Source of the DNA: Conus ventricosus
Taxonomy: Eukaryota; Mollusca; Gastropoda; Neogastropoda; Conidae
Assembly (NCBI GenBank): GCA_018398815.1
Contig: CM031626.1
Span: forward strand, 36,671,480 to 36,735,479
Reading direction: 5' to 3'
DNA length: 64,000 nt
Shown here: positions 1 through 10,627 of the stretch, piece by piece
Numbering within the stretch: position 1 is the stretch's first letter
Layout: each line of letters opens with the position of its first letter
Notes under the pieces: model-generated
Told to the model about the DNA's origin: nothing
What the model saw: only the letters and a program-made list of their open reading frames with translations
The model's database searches: none
Translations under genes and position numbers: made by a program

Positions 1-204
1 CGTGTCTCTCTATATGTACCTGACTCCTCCACCTCCCTCCCCTCTCTCTGTCTCTCTGTCCCCAAATCACAGGGTTTGCTTAGAAGACTGAGTTGATCAC
101 TGAAGCAAAAGAAGAAAACTTTCCCCCCAGACCACATTCACCCTTGGGTCTGACAAATTTCATTAGTTTGCAAAAGTTGCTTCTAGGTGTCACTGCTGAG
201 ATGA

Positions 205-345
205 CAGCAGTGGGATGCGGTGGTTAGTGATGCCGGCTTTGAGTTGGGAGGCTGTGGGTTGAATCCCATCAGATGCGTTCATTTGTAGTACTTTTCATAC
301 CCAGCCAGCTCCTACCTGGGCGTGAGAGTGATATGTCAGCGAGGA
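205..345 (+). repeat. tRNA-derived SINE-like fragment
   Basis: The stretch has the two internal RNA polymerase III promoter boxes of a tRNA-derived SINE. An A-box-like GTGGTTAGTGATG at about 218 is followed about 40 bases later by a B-box-like GGGTTGAATCCC at about 258. The sequence after it is not tRNA-like and would be the SINE body. No poly(A) tail or target duplication was recognised, so the ends are approximate. It is not a functional tRNA, because no cloverleaf can be closed around the boxes. Confidence 0.45.
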
Positions 346-419
346 GATAATTATATTTTGAAAGTTAGCATTAAGTACAATACTTTAACGTTGTGTCTGA
401 CCTGAAAGGATCTTCGTGG

Positions 420-1170
420 CATTTCTTTAATGGTTCATTGTAGGCATTTTGTGAAAAAGTTTTTGTTGCTTTTCTGTAACGGTTCTTGGTTGTTGTTTGT
501 CAACAGAACTTTGTTGCCTTTCTTTTACAGCTTTCTTTGTTTTTTGTTGACAGTTCTTTGTTGTCTTTAACGAACTGTTTTGGTGCTTTTCTTCAGCAGC
601 TGTTTGTAAGCTTTATGTAACAGTCCTTTGTTGTCGTTAACAGGTATTGGTTGCCTTTAGCAGTTGGTTGCTGTCTTTTCTCAGCACTTTTTTGTTGCTT
701 TTCTTTCACTTTTTTTGTTTCTTTCTTGATCATTTCTTTGTTGCCTTTCTTTAGCAGTTCTTTGTTGTCTTTTTTGGCAGTTCTTCGTGGTCTTTCTTCA
801 ACAGCTGTTTGTTTCTTTCAAGAATAGTTCTTTGTGGTTTTTGTCACCTTTCTTTAACAGTTCTTTGTTGTTTTACTGGCAACAGTTCTTTGTTTCTTTT
901 TTTAACAGTTTTTGGTAGTCTTTTTCTCAAAGTTCTTTCTTGTCTTTGAAAAGCATTTCTTTGTTGTCTTTGTTTCAGGAAAAAAAAGTGCTTTGTTGTC
1001 TTTCTTCAGCAATTGCTTTGCTCTTTGTGAAAGTTCTTTGTTTTTTTTCCTTGCAGAGTTCTTTGTTTTATCTTTATCAGTTCATTATTGTCTTTCAACA
1101 GTGCTTAATTGTCTTTCTTTAGCAGTTTCAGGTTGCCGGTCTGTAACAGTTCTTCGCTACCTTTTTGCAG
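420..1170 (+). repeat. Intron tail built of repeated acceptor-like motifs
   Basis: About 30 imperfect copies of a roughly 22-26 base unit, consensus near TTCTTTGTTGTCTTTCTTT followed by A(A/G)CAG. Each unit looks like a polypyrimidine tract ending in CAG, that is, a 3' splice site. The last one (CTACCTTTTTGCAG, ending at 1170) is taken as the real acceptor because the plus-strand coding frame opens right after it. The ORFs in this stretch are Phe/Leu/Ser-rich products of the repeat and are not genes. Confidence 0.7.
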
Positions 1171-2730
1171 GTCAGCTCCGTACAAGCGATGGCGCCGAGT
1201 CAAAGGACTACAGGTCAAGGTCGCAGTCAGACGCCATCGTCAAACCGAAAGTCTCAGGTCAAGGCTTCAGCAGGAGACACACACCAGACGGTGGTGGCTG
1301 GCGGGTCAGGGTTGATGTCCGTCAACAATCGAGTAACCTCCATCACCGCCACGCCGGCTGTGGGTCAGCGGGTGGTCACCACGGTGACTCCGGCCACCCC
1401 TTCAGGAAGTGCCGGCGTGATCAGCGCCTCCGCCATCAACCCGGCGGGCACTGCAAGTGGCAGCAGTGGGGGTGGGGGAGGTGGTGGTGGAAGCGGTGGG
1501 AGTGGGGGTGCCCCAGTGGTGTTGATGATGCAGCACAACGGACAGACGCTGAGCGTGCTGGTGGACCCTCAGACTTTACAGGTGCTGAACCCTGCCCAGT
1601 CCGCCCCATCTACCACAGTTCCCCCACCCCCAGCGCTCACAGTCACAGAGGCATCGGCCCCTACAGGCAGCACAGTGGCGGCCTCAGGGAAGAAGTCGAA
1701 GAAGAGTAACAGCCAGCGCGCCATCTTCCCCAAGCCGAAATCGAAGTCGTCGGCAAGACGACCAGCGCCTCCAAGTCGTCCACCATCTCCGCCTCCACCA
1801 TGGTGGTTACCTCACTCACCACGCCCGTCATGATCACCACAGAGGCGGCGGGGGGTGGAGTTCAGACTGTGGAGCGAACATGCTGCCCGAGCCGAGTGGC
1901 GGTGGCAGTAGTGGTGGCGGTGGTGGTGGTGGTGGTGGTGGTGGGGACGGTGGTAGAGGAGGTGGGGGTGAGGAGGAGAACCAGGACATTCTGGCCAAGG
2001 CCACACTTTCCATCTGGCCGGGGGGAGGACATGAACCAGCCCCTCGTCTGCAGCCCCACCAACGACAACGACAACCCCCCGCTGCTCATCGACACCAGTG
2101 CCAACGACAACGAGGACGAGCAGCGCCGCAACTCCTCCTCCTCCCCTCGCAAGGGCCTCACCTCCACCACGCCTAAGACCACCCCCGTACTGGCCTCGCG
2201 TGCCAAGAAGACGGACAGCCCTCGCGGTGGTAAAGCGGCGGCAGTGATGGTGCCGCCATCGCAGCCGTTAACGGACTCTCACATCCTGCTGCAGCAGCAG
2301 GCTCAACGCGCCGACCTGCTGGGTCAGCAGACGACCTTGGCCTGCACGCAGGGCTCCACCCTCATTCTTCAACAGTCTGCGACGGCGACCTTGGCCCCAT
2401 CGGTGAGCACCACCCTTCTTCCTGGCGGCGGAGACAACCAGACTCCACTGGCTTCTGTCCCATCCCAGGACCGCAGTTCAGTCGGCGGCCCGTCGTTGCA
2501 GAACGGACCCGCCATTCAGGAAGGGTCAAGGCCGCGCAGGACACTGGGTCGGTGGCGGCGGCGGCATCCCTGCAGGAGAACGTCAATCGCTGCAGGACCG
2601 GGAGGAGGAGGAGGAGCAGAAGAAGCTGCAGCAACAGCTGCAGGAGCAGCAGGAGCAGCTGATGAGGCATCTGGAGAACCCGGGGATGGAGTTCTCCCAG
2701 CCCTTGATGGTCACCACATCCGTCTCCGGG
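1171..2730 (+). CDS. Internal coding exon, low-complexity nuclear protein (USF3-like?)
   Basis: Coding exon of a plus-strand gene whose start lies upstream of the window. It opens after the acceptor at 1170 and ends at a GTCAGT donor at 2731, phase 0. It encodes Ser/Thr/Pro-rich sequence with a poly-Gly stretch (about 1468-1510), a short conserved-looking block around VLMMQHNGQTLSVLVDPQTL (about 1521-1580), Lys-rich patches (KKSKKS, about 1693) and a second poly-Gly run (about 1895-1950). A Gln/Glu-rich coiled-coil-like segment (EEEEEQKKLQQQLQEQQEQL) lies near 2600-2665. The frame changes at about 1750, 1875, 2020 and 2540, while codon character continues across each change. That pattern suggests consensus indels in GC-rich repeats rather than a dead gene. 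Composition and exon architecture (a huge final exon with Gln/His-rich C-terminus) recall the bHLH protein USF3, but the bHLH domain is not in the window, so the family is only a guess. Confidence 0.6.
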
Positions 2731-2879
2731 GTCAGTGTGGGAGTTGGAAAGCGGGGATGGGAGGGAGGGTTCTGAAAGTTTCGAAAGCGTAGTAAAAATT
2801 TGCATGTCTACAGTACTTTTTTTTTTTTTAGAGCATTTTTTTTTTAAAGAATGTTTTTGGTGCTGAAATGTGTGTCATT

Positions 2880-2893
2880 CTGTGTGTGTGTGT

Positions 2894-2954
<61 letters not shown>

Positions 2955-3055
2955 TGTGTGTGGTGTGTTGTGTGTGTGTGTGTGTGTGTGTGTGGTGTGG
3001 GTGTGGGTGTGTGTGTGTTTGTGCTTTGTGTGTGTATGTGTGTGTGTGCACTGAA
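2880..3055. repeat. (GT)n microsatellite, interrupted
   Basis: Almost pure GT dinucleotides with occasional GG or TT interruptions. All Val/Cys or His/Thr ORFs here are products of the repeat. Similar (GT)n tracts occur at 3632-3680 and 4618-4690. Confidence 0.95.
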
Positions 3056-3221
3056 TGCGTGTGTGCACATGGTGTATGAAAGTGCATATTAGTTTGTCAC
3101 ATGTATATTATGCCCTTGTTAGTGTGTGGGTTGGCTGGCACAGTCCACAGTAGCCTTCGTATACATTTTCATTTCTACATGGGACCTCAAAGATGGCTTG
3201 TACACAGTGATCTTGGAGAAA

Positions 3222-3261
<40 letters not shown>
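3222..3261. repeat. Homopolymer G40
   Basis: Forty consecutive G residues. Such a run is expected to be unstable and able to form G-quadruplexes. The true length is uncertain because sequencing and assembly slip on such tracts. Confidence 0.9.
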
Positions 3262-3262
<1 letters not shown>

Positions 3263-3631
3263 GGGTTTAGAGTTGGTGGTGGAGGGAGAGAGATCATAAT
3301 TTTAAAAACATTGTATTGAAGGTAATTCAGGTTTGAAGATGGTTTGTTGAGGAATTTTGGGTTAAAGATAGGTTGTCGAGCTAAGTCACCTATAAAAAGA
3401 CAGCTTTGCGCATGCACAGACGGTGCCTGTATCAAACTAAAGTGAAAATGCTGCGGAACAGAAGACATTTTAGCACCATTGTTGTGATGGAGAAACTTGA
3501 CAAAATGGACAGTAAATGAGATGAAGGGTTGGGAAACTGACAGAGGATGAGAAGTTTAAATAGAGTGAGAGAAACGGGCAGATGAATTGGTACCTCCGCT
3601 AAGGAGGTAATGTGCTTACCTGCATCAGTTG

Positions 3632-3680
<49 letters not shown>

Positions 3681-4289
3681 CTTTTTTTTTTTTCTTCTTT
3701 TTTTTCTTTGGTGTGTGTGGGTCTGTCAGTCTTGGCAATGCAAAAACTACTAAACCTGTTTTTAAGCAGGCTTCGTCAAAAGGTAGAATCTGGCCCAAGG
3801 ACGAACCTATGAAGATGTGTTGCAGATCCGGTTTAGCTAGTGAATCCAGGATCTGTTCACATGATTGATGAAATTGTTTAACAGTTTTCCACTGAACATA
3901 TGGCGAGCATGATGTTTTCCTTGTTGATTGCATGGCCATGATCGTGTAAGGTCAAATATTGCATGGCCATCATTTGCTTACTTTGAGAATCCAGTCTCGT
4001 TTTCTTTTAGACATTTTTGTCTTGTTCTAGATTTACTGTTGTACAGTTATTTGGTTATTCTGTGTTTGAATGTAGTGCCATGAAAGAGAGGAATGGGGAT
4101 GGGAATGAATCCTGTGATGAATCTGGCTGGAATCAAGCTAGCAGACATACTCTACAATGTCGGTGATTGACATTGACCAGCAATGGCAAGGATTGAATAT
4201 GCAGACTGACGGTGACATTTATTATAAGTGATTGAGTTAACAGAGTGGCTGTGACAGTAAAGGTTTGACACTTTGAGTGCACATTTCTG

Positions 4290-4550
4290 GACCAGCAGTG
4301 ACAGTAATTGAGTAATGGATTGAGTACACAGACTTGTGGTGACGATGACTGAAGACATGAAACCAGAAATGACCAGCAGTGACAGTAATTGAGCAATGGA
4401 TTGAGTACACAGACTTGTGGTGACGATGGCTGAAGACATGAAACCAGAAATGACCAGCAGTGACAGTAATTGAGCAATGGATTGAGTACACAGACTTGTG
4501 GTGACGATGGCTGAAGACAGGAAACCAGAAATGACCAGGAGTGAAGACAT
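4290..4550. repeat. 81-bp minisatellite, about 3 copies
   Basis: Units start at about 4290, 4371 and 4452 with GACCAGCAGTGACAGTAATT and are nearly identical. A fourth partial copy follows at about 4533. The period is a multiple of three, which explains the long repetitive minus-strand ORFs across it. Confidence 0.85.
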
Positions 4551-4632
4551 GTATGTGGAGGCAGTAACAGTAATTGAGAGCATAGATTAGCAGGGCTTCT
4601 TTAGTGCATATATGCACTGTGTGTGTGTGTGT

Positions 4633-4675
<43 letters not shown>

Positions 4676-5737
4676 GTGTGTGTGTGTGACTCGCTAAAAA
4701 AATGAAAGGATGCACTGACACTTTATTTGAGAAGTTTATGAGAGGCTTTTACATTAGCTGAGCTTGATCGAAATCCTAAAAGTATCGGGTGGCCAGCTTT
4801 GGCAGTGCTTTTGAGTATTCTCTGAAACTTCAGTTTCCAGCTTTATGTTATTTTAGTTAGGCGGGATGCAACAAGATCAGCAATTTCCAGTAGCCCCAGC
4901 AGACTACATTGATATTTTCCTAGGCTCTGCATGACCTGCTGTGCAAACGCATGATTTGTTTACAGGGAGACTCTGAAATCTCATGTTCCTTTAACCCTCA
5001 CAGTGCTCTGTATATCAATTTAAACTTTAAAGAAATGTAGTTAAAATCTAGGACGGGAAACTCGTCACACACCACACTTGAGAATTTGGCTTCTGCATAC
5101 ATATTATTTGCACTAGATATGCAAACCTATACATTTTTAGAAACTAGAGATGTTGTAGAATCTAGTGAAATAACTGAAAATACTGTAGGTGGTACCTACT
5201 TGGAGACTGACCTCAAAATATACGCAGAGAAAATTTCTGAAAAAGTTATTTGAAAAGTAAGTCAAATGTTAGGAGAGACACAGTTTTTCTTCTGTACTAC
5301 CTAAACACTTCAGACTGGAGATAAAATGAAGACAAATATGTGCTGGAAACATGGGAAAGATGATAATTCTCTTGACTTGAGCTATGTATAATGAATTGTG
5401 CCTCAAATGATGTACCTATAATTCAGCATCCGGACAATCAAATTTCACTATATAAGGGAATGGGGTTTGTGCAGGCTTATCTTGAAGCTAGATAGGTAAA
5501 ACTATATGTTTTTGTAAACTAGAGATAATGAGGAATCTGAAGAAAAAAATTACAACACAGTACCCTGATGGCAGCTGAAGATATTCTTCACAGTGTAATC
5601 CAGAACATTGGCGAAAAGGTAATCCAAAACGTCAGTCACATTGTTTGAAACACCACAGTTTTCCTGCTTGAATGTCAAAACACTTGAAACTTCAGAGAAA
5701 ACAAGAAGAACATGTCCTTGAAAGACACAGAACAAAG

Positions 5738-5906
5738 TTAGGGCCTTGGTCTTCTGTGGAAGGCTGAAAAGCACTTGGGGCAGAGTCCCATGTCGCATCC
5801 AGAACATTCCCGCCAGAGCGCACACAAGTAGGATGGCCAGCAGCACAGTTCCTCTTTCTTGACCTCCTCTCTCAGCATCACTCTCCTCTGCAGTAGTGCT
5901 TCCAGA
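5738..5906 (-). pseudogene. piggyBac transposase C-terminal Cys-rich domain
   Basis: Minus strand, after a TTGTGTGATCCAG acceptor. The frame contains the cysteine pattern CSGCDMGLCPKCFSAFH close to a stop. It resembles the C-terminal cross-brace zinc finger of piggyBac transposases (a C-x2-C pair, then C-x2-C...LC...CF...H). An upstream Cys pair looks damaged. The catalytic Asp residues of the DDD domain are not present between the two surviving exons, so this is an internally deleted copy. The overlapping 133-residue frame contains a spurious hydrophobic segment and is not believed. Confidence 0.5.
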
Positions 5907-6350
5907 TTCTGGATCACACAAGAAAACACATATCCTAAGTCTTCTGTTCATTTCATTGTTTCATAATGGTGCAAGAGGTGTTACAGAGAGCTTGACTCAG
6001 TTTCACTGATCAGTCTGATTTTCAGAAAGAAAAAAATATTAACAACGTTACTTATTCATTCTATGAAAATAAAGTCATGCATAAAATCATAAATAAAATA
6101 AATCTGAATCACTAGCATATAACGAAGGGGAAGGGCTATAGCTTTCATTGGAGACACGCCCACTCTTGACACGCCCACACTGTCTCCAAATAAAAACAAA
6201 AAACAAACAAAAGTTATAAATTGTTCTCTTCAAATCACCACTTTTATTCATCTCTAAAGTGCTTTCAAAACACCTATAATCACCCAGAAAACGATCTTTA
6301 GTTTGATCAGGCAACTCCTGTAAGTAACCATGTACCCTGCCCCCCCTCCA

Positions 6351-6351
<1 letters not shown>

Positions 6352-6408
<57 letters not shown>
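6352..6408. repeat. Homopolymer C57
   Basis: Fifty-seven consecutive C residues inside the piggyBac relic. The reverse strand reads as poly-Gly. The run could form an i-motif or G-quadruplex, and its length may be under- or over-called. Confidence 0.9.
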
Positions 6409-6510
6409 TTCCTTCATGTGGCGGACCAACAAATGTAAAATAACCAATAACCGCACGCAGCAAGTGTTCCATCACTCGACACACAAACTAATCAAGTTTA
6501 TCTACTCACC

Positions 6511-6606
6511 TGCTTCGCTTTCGTTACTACTGCCTCCGGCAACTGATTCTTCCTCGTCCCACTTCCACGAAAACTCCTGCTCAAACTCGGTCGCTGATTC
6601 ACTCAT
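6511..6606 (-). pseudogene. piggyBac transposase N-terminal exon
   Basis: On the minus strand an ATG at 6606 begins an acidic segment (MSESATEFEQEFSWKWDEEE and about 12 more residues, rich in Ser, Gly and Glu) that ends at a GTGAGT donor. Acidic N-termini of this sort are usual in piggyBac-family transposases. It lies about 200 bases inside the right TTAA border, in the orientation expected for the transposase. The rest of the catalytic domain is missing, so the gene is not functional. The start was chosen because it is the only ATG giving an open frame to the donor. Confidence 0.5.
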
Positions 6607-6756
6607 TATTTCAGTCAAAACGCACGAAAAACTTGGAGATAACGGACTGACACGACTTGCCAGTGCACAATGGACACCCGCAAGTCAGTGAACTGATCAA
6701 TCCGGATGTTTAGCGGCGGTGGTTATAACGGTTTTCATCTGAGCACGATCGTGGCC

Positions 6757-6809
6757 CATCGCACTCGGGCGGGGTAAAGCCACGATCGTGGCCCATCGCA
6801 CTCTGCGGG
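6757..6809. repeat. Palindromic subterminal repeats of the piggyBac relic
   Basis: Two direct copies of a 22-base unit containing the perfect palindrome CACGATCGTG followed by GCCCATCGCACTC, separated by about 13 bases, directly inside the right end. Subterminal repeats near one end are typical transposase-binding sites. No equivalent pair was seen at the left end, so the relic is asymmetric. Confidence 0.6.
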
Positions 6810-7292
6810 TTAACCCTCTGCCTGCTGCATGACTTCGTGCTACAGGGGCTATGAGAATACCATGCCAAGGGAGGTAACTCCGCAACACATACACACTTGC
6901 CATAAAGAAACCTCAATAAAAGATCAGCTATTAACTCATCTGTTCTATAAAATTAATGAAAAAATTTCAAAAACATCACTCTGTCCAAAACAGCATTTCC
7001 CCCCCATATGTAGTGAACTGGTACACAAGAAAACAAAAATGAACAGACTAACTCTGCTTCAGTGTTATCGGTACTGAAATAGTTTCCCCTAAATTCACTG
7101 TACCACAGAATGTCATGGATTAGGAGCACATAGTCTAACAAAGTGCTGATACTTTCAGGAACAAAATAAAGTCATTCTGTGTGGTCTGCCCCCTAAATAA
7201 TCAACTTTTGTTGTGAAGGAAAAAAACAACCCAAACTTCAACAATTTTGTTAAACTGAAGGCATCACATACAAGGGGCTGGGGCAGGGGGCT

Positions 7293-7315
7293 GGGGGGGG
7301 GGGGGGGGGGGGGGG
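7293..7315. repeat. Homopolymer G23
   Basis: A run of 23 G residues within a wider G-rich patch (7274-7315) in the intron. Confidence 0.85.
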
Positions 7316-8060
7316 TGGACCTGCAGCAATGGGTAATTTGACATTGTCATTATCATCACCCGAATCATTAACGATTTCGGCCTCAAAATCAGTCAGCAGT
7401 CGATTTTTATTTATAATAGGTTAAGATTGACGTCTGAATCGTCTCGCTTGAAATCTTCATAAAGAGCATACCCCTCAAATGCGCGCTTTTATCACTATCG
7501 CATCAGAAAATTAATTCTACAGGTTGCGTAGTTACTCGATCTACCATTTCCCAGAAAATCTTTGCGAACAAAGCAGAACTTTGAAAATTCACAGCAGCAA
7601 AACTACCCCCCCAAAACTCTTGCAACAAAAAACAAAATGGCGTCCAGGAATGGCCCTACCGGAAGACTCTTCTGTCGCGATTGCATTCTGGGATATTGAT
7701 GATGAAAGTGAAAGTCGTTGACCTAGTATTCAGCAGTCAATCTTGGTCGATACAGTATTCAGAAAGAGGAAATCACGTGGCTGATCTCGGTCTGTGTGGT
7801 AGACAGTGGGTTAAAATGACTCTTGAAATCCTCGAGCATGAGTGCTGGTCAGGGACTGTGTAGGTAAACCAGTTGTAGGAAGCTCTGGATCAGAAACATG
7901 AATGACTGAGGGTAAGCTAGGAACGCAGTGACTTGGGACAACCACACAGACTAGAAACGATTACTGCCGGACGACACAGACGGGTGAGAAATGACGGTGA
8001 CTGACGCGGCCACGGACAGACCAAGGCAGATCCAGTGACAGTGTCATGGTGTGTGTGCAG

Positions 8061-10595
8061 GTGGCCCCGTCCATGCCCACCTGCTGTCGCCATCAGCGAC
8101 GTCTCTCCAGCTCTCTCCGCCCCCTCCTCCCAGCCAGCCTCCCTTTCAGCCACCCTCATCTCCCGGCCTCTGTGGCCGACGTCTGCAGCTTGGCCATGCC
8201 GGCCATGACCACGGTCCCAGAGCCGGCAGAGGCAGGTGGCCCAAGAAGAGTAAGAAGTCCAAGAAGAAGAAGGAGAAGGGGGACAAGGGGGAGCAGGGCC
8301 TTGACCTCCAACTGACCTTCGAGGAGCTCAGCAAGGAAGAGCGTGAGCGCCAGCAGGAAGCGGCGCGGAAGCGGCGGCAGGAGATCGACAAGAAGCAGCA
8401 GGAGCTGTTGAGGCAGCAGCAAGAAGAGCAGCGGCGCCGCGAGGAAGAAGACGGGAAGCACGATCATCAGCAAGACCAGCGCCACTGCTGCTGCAGCTGC
8501 AGTCCACGCCCAACACTGCTCTGGAGCAGGGGGGGCCACTCTCTGCGGACAGCGCCCTTGCCCTGACAGATCAGCTTCTTCTCAAGCCTGCCTCGCAACC
8601 CCTCCTAGAGGGCGCCTCGGACCCTGGATATGGTGCTGAGAAAATTTCCCTGTCAATGGACGAGATTCCGGAGAAGATCACTTTCTCGGAGAACGAGTTG
8701 CCCAACCTGGTGGACCAGATGGACAAGTACAATCTGCAGCGGAGCAGCACGGTTGCCGACACGGGGAAGATGACAAGAACGCTGTGCAGTCTGGCAACAC
8801 AGTGTCCACTCAGGAGAGCGAGGGGAAGGGGGAAGAGAAGACCAAGAAGTCGAAGAAGAGTAAGAAGAATCGCCATGCGGAGGGAGGGGAACGTGTGGCC
8901 AAGAAGGTCACCAAGTCCCATAGCATGGAGGATTGCAAGACCAATGGTGCTGATCTCAAGTCACACGGGGTAGACTTCTGCAAGTCCAACAGCGCTGACC
9001 TGTTTCTTTTCAGTCCTGGTATGGACTTCCATCTGGCCCCCCCGACACAGTCTGCAACCGACGATCTAACCGCCTCCTCGCGAATGTCCATCTATGACTT
9101 CCAGGACGATTCACCTCCCAACAGCGTACCCAAGCCTGAAACGCCGAAACCTCGCAACAGGAAAAACAACAAAACTAAGTCTTCAGTGAACGTGTCAACG
9201 CCACTGGCGTCTGTTATGTCTGCCGGTACGCAAGACGTGGCCGCTCCTCACAACAAATTCTCAGAGTCGTTGAACACTCCCAAACCTTGCTCCAAGAGCA
9301 AGAAGAGTGAGAAGAGCGAGAAGAAATCAGCTAGTGCCTCTGTGTCCACGGGTCTCGGCCAGTCAGGCAGCCTGAGCTCATCATCCGGTGGAAACAGCAT
9401 AGGGTTGAGTAATGCAATGGACACGTTGGCGACAACCATGACAAGCAGCAAGAGCAACGACAGTATCAGCACCACGGACTCGGTGTCTGTCATCCTGCCC
9501 ATGCCAGGGTTTGACACACTGGACAGCCCCGCCCCCTTGCTGTCCCCGCCCCTCACCTCCCACACCAGCGTGGCGTCGGAGGGCAAGGTGCAAAGCGTGG
9601 AGCTGGTCCCGTCGTCCTTGGAGCAGCCAGGAACCTCCTCTTTGGAGGTGTCCAAGACCATGGCCGACATCGAGAACTTGCCAGACATCACAGACATCAC
9701 GACTCAGAGTGCCCATGTCGACATGCCCATCCTCCAGTCCTCCCAGCCCCCACCTCCACCCTCCACCATCACCCTCAGCCCCAGGGAGATGGCGGTAACA
9801 ACGCAGTCCCCAGCAGCAGCAGCTCATGCGCTCAGAGAACGTCCCAGAAAGCCAACACCCCCCCTCAGCCTTCGTCCATGAAGCCCCAGCACTCGGTAGG
9901 GACGGCCAAACAGCCTCAGCAGCAGTCTGCGGCTGCGCAGCCGTCCCAACCAGCGGCAGCTCAGGGCATGGGAAACGCAGTGCAGACTCGGCAGGCTTCC
10001 CCGAGACACTCGAACTCTCAGCCTGCCTCCCATCCTGCCCCGGCCCCTCTGGCCACACCCCCTTCACTCCCTTCCTGCCCGCTCCTCAGACGGCCCCGCC
10101 CCAGGCCAGCCCACAGCACAGATGCGTCCGCCCACCAGTCCTGCTCAGGCAGGAGGACGACCCAGGTCAGCCACGTCCCATCCCACAGCCAGTGCCATGT
10201 ACTTGACGACATCGCCTCAGGCGGGAGGTATGCACCCCTCTCATCCCTCCCCCTCTGCCAACTGCATCTCGCCATCCTCCAACCACTCCCGAGGGTCTCA
10301 TGACGGCTACAACTCTGCGGCCAGCCACCTCACCCCTTCCCCATCGTCGTCACGCTTGGGCGACATGTCGGGGTTGTTAGGTTCACAGGACATGCCATGC
10401 CCCAACGCCAATCTGTTTGCGGGTGTGGTGCCCCCAAAACTATCCCATGTGCACAAACCTCAGTCCCAGGCGGGATCGTGTGTTGAAGAGAACGCTGCCA
10501 GCAGGTCACAAGCCAGCGTCTACTCTGCCGACAACTTTGTGCCGGCCAATCAGCACAGCACCTCCATCGATCCTAGGGCTCAGCAGCACCAGCAG

Positions 10596-10627
<32 letters not shown>

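Larger units (their letters stand above)
4991..6813 (-). mobile_element. piggyBac-family relic, internally deleted
   Basis: The element is flanked by TTAA at 4991-4994 and 6810-6813, the target site of piggyBac transposons. The inner ends are related inverted repeats: CCCTCACAGTGC (4995-5006) and, read on the minus strand from 6809, CCCGCAGAGTGC (10 of 12 bases match). The minus strand starts an exon after the right end and carries a Cys-rich C-terminal piece near the left end, as expected for a transposase gene. Most of the catalytic domain is absent. It contains a C57 run (6352-6408). It sits inside the host-gene intron. Confidence 0.65.
2731..8060 (+). other. Intron between the two coding exons
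   Basis: Bounded by a GTCAGT donor at 2731 and a TGTGTGTGCAG acceptor ending at 8060. The reading frame passes in phase 0 from TTSVSG to VAPSMPT. It contains (GT)n arrays, a pure G40 run (3222-3261), an 81-bp minisatellite and a piggyBac-family relic. No host coding sequence was seen. Confidence 0.55.

Noticed and set aside
205..345. Functional tRNA gene
   Set aside because: A- and B-box-like motifs are present, but acceptor and anticodon stems cannot be formed; it is taken as a SINE head.
912..1709. 265-codon plus-strand ORF across the intron/exon border
   Set aside because: Its first part is Phe/Leu-rich translation of the pyrimidine repeat, and its second part is the wrong frame of the exon at 1171.
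5550..5951. 133-codon minus-strand ORF with a hydrophobic segment
   Set aside because: It overlaps the piggyBac C-terminal Cys-rich frame, which has the recognisable motif; the hydrophobic stretch is an off-frame reading.
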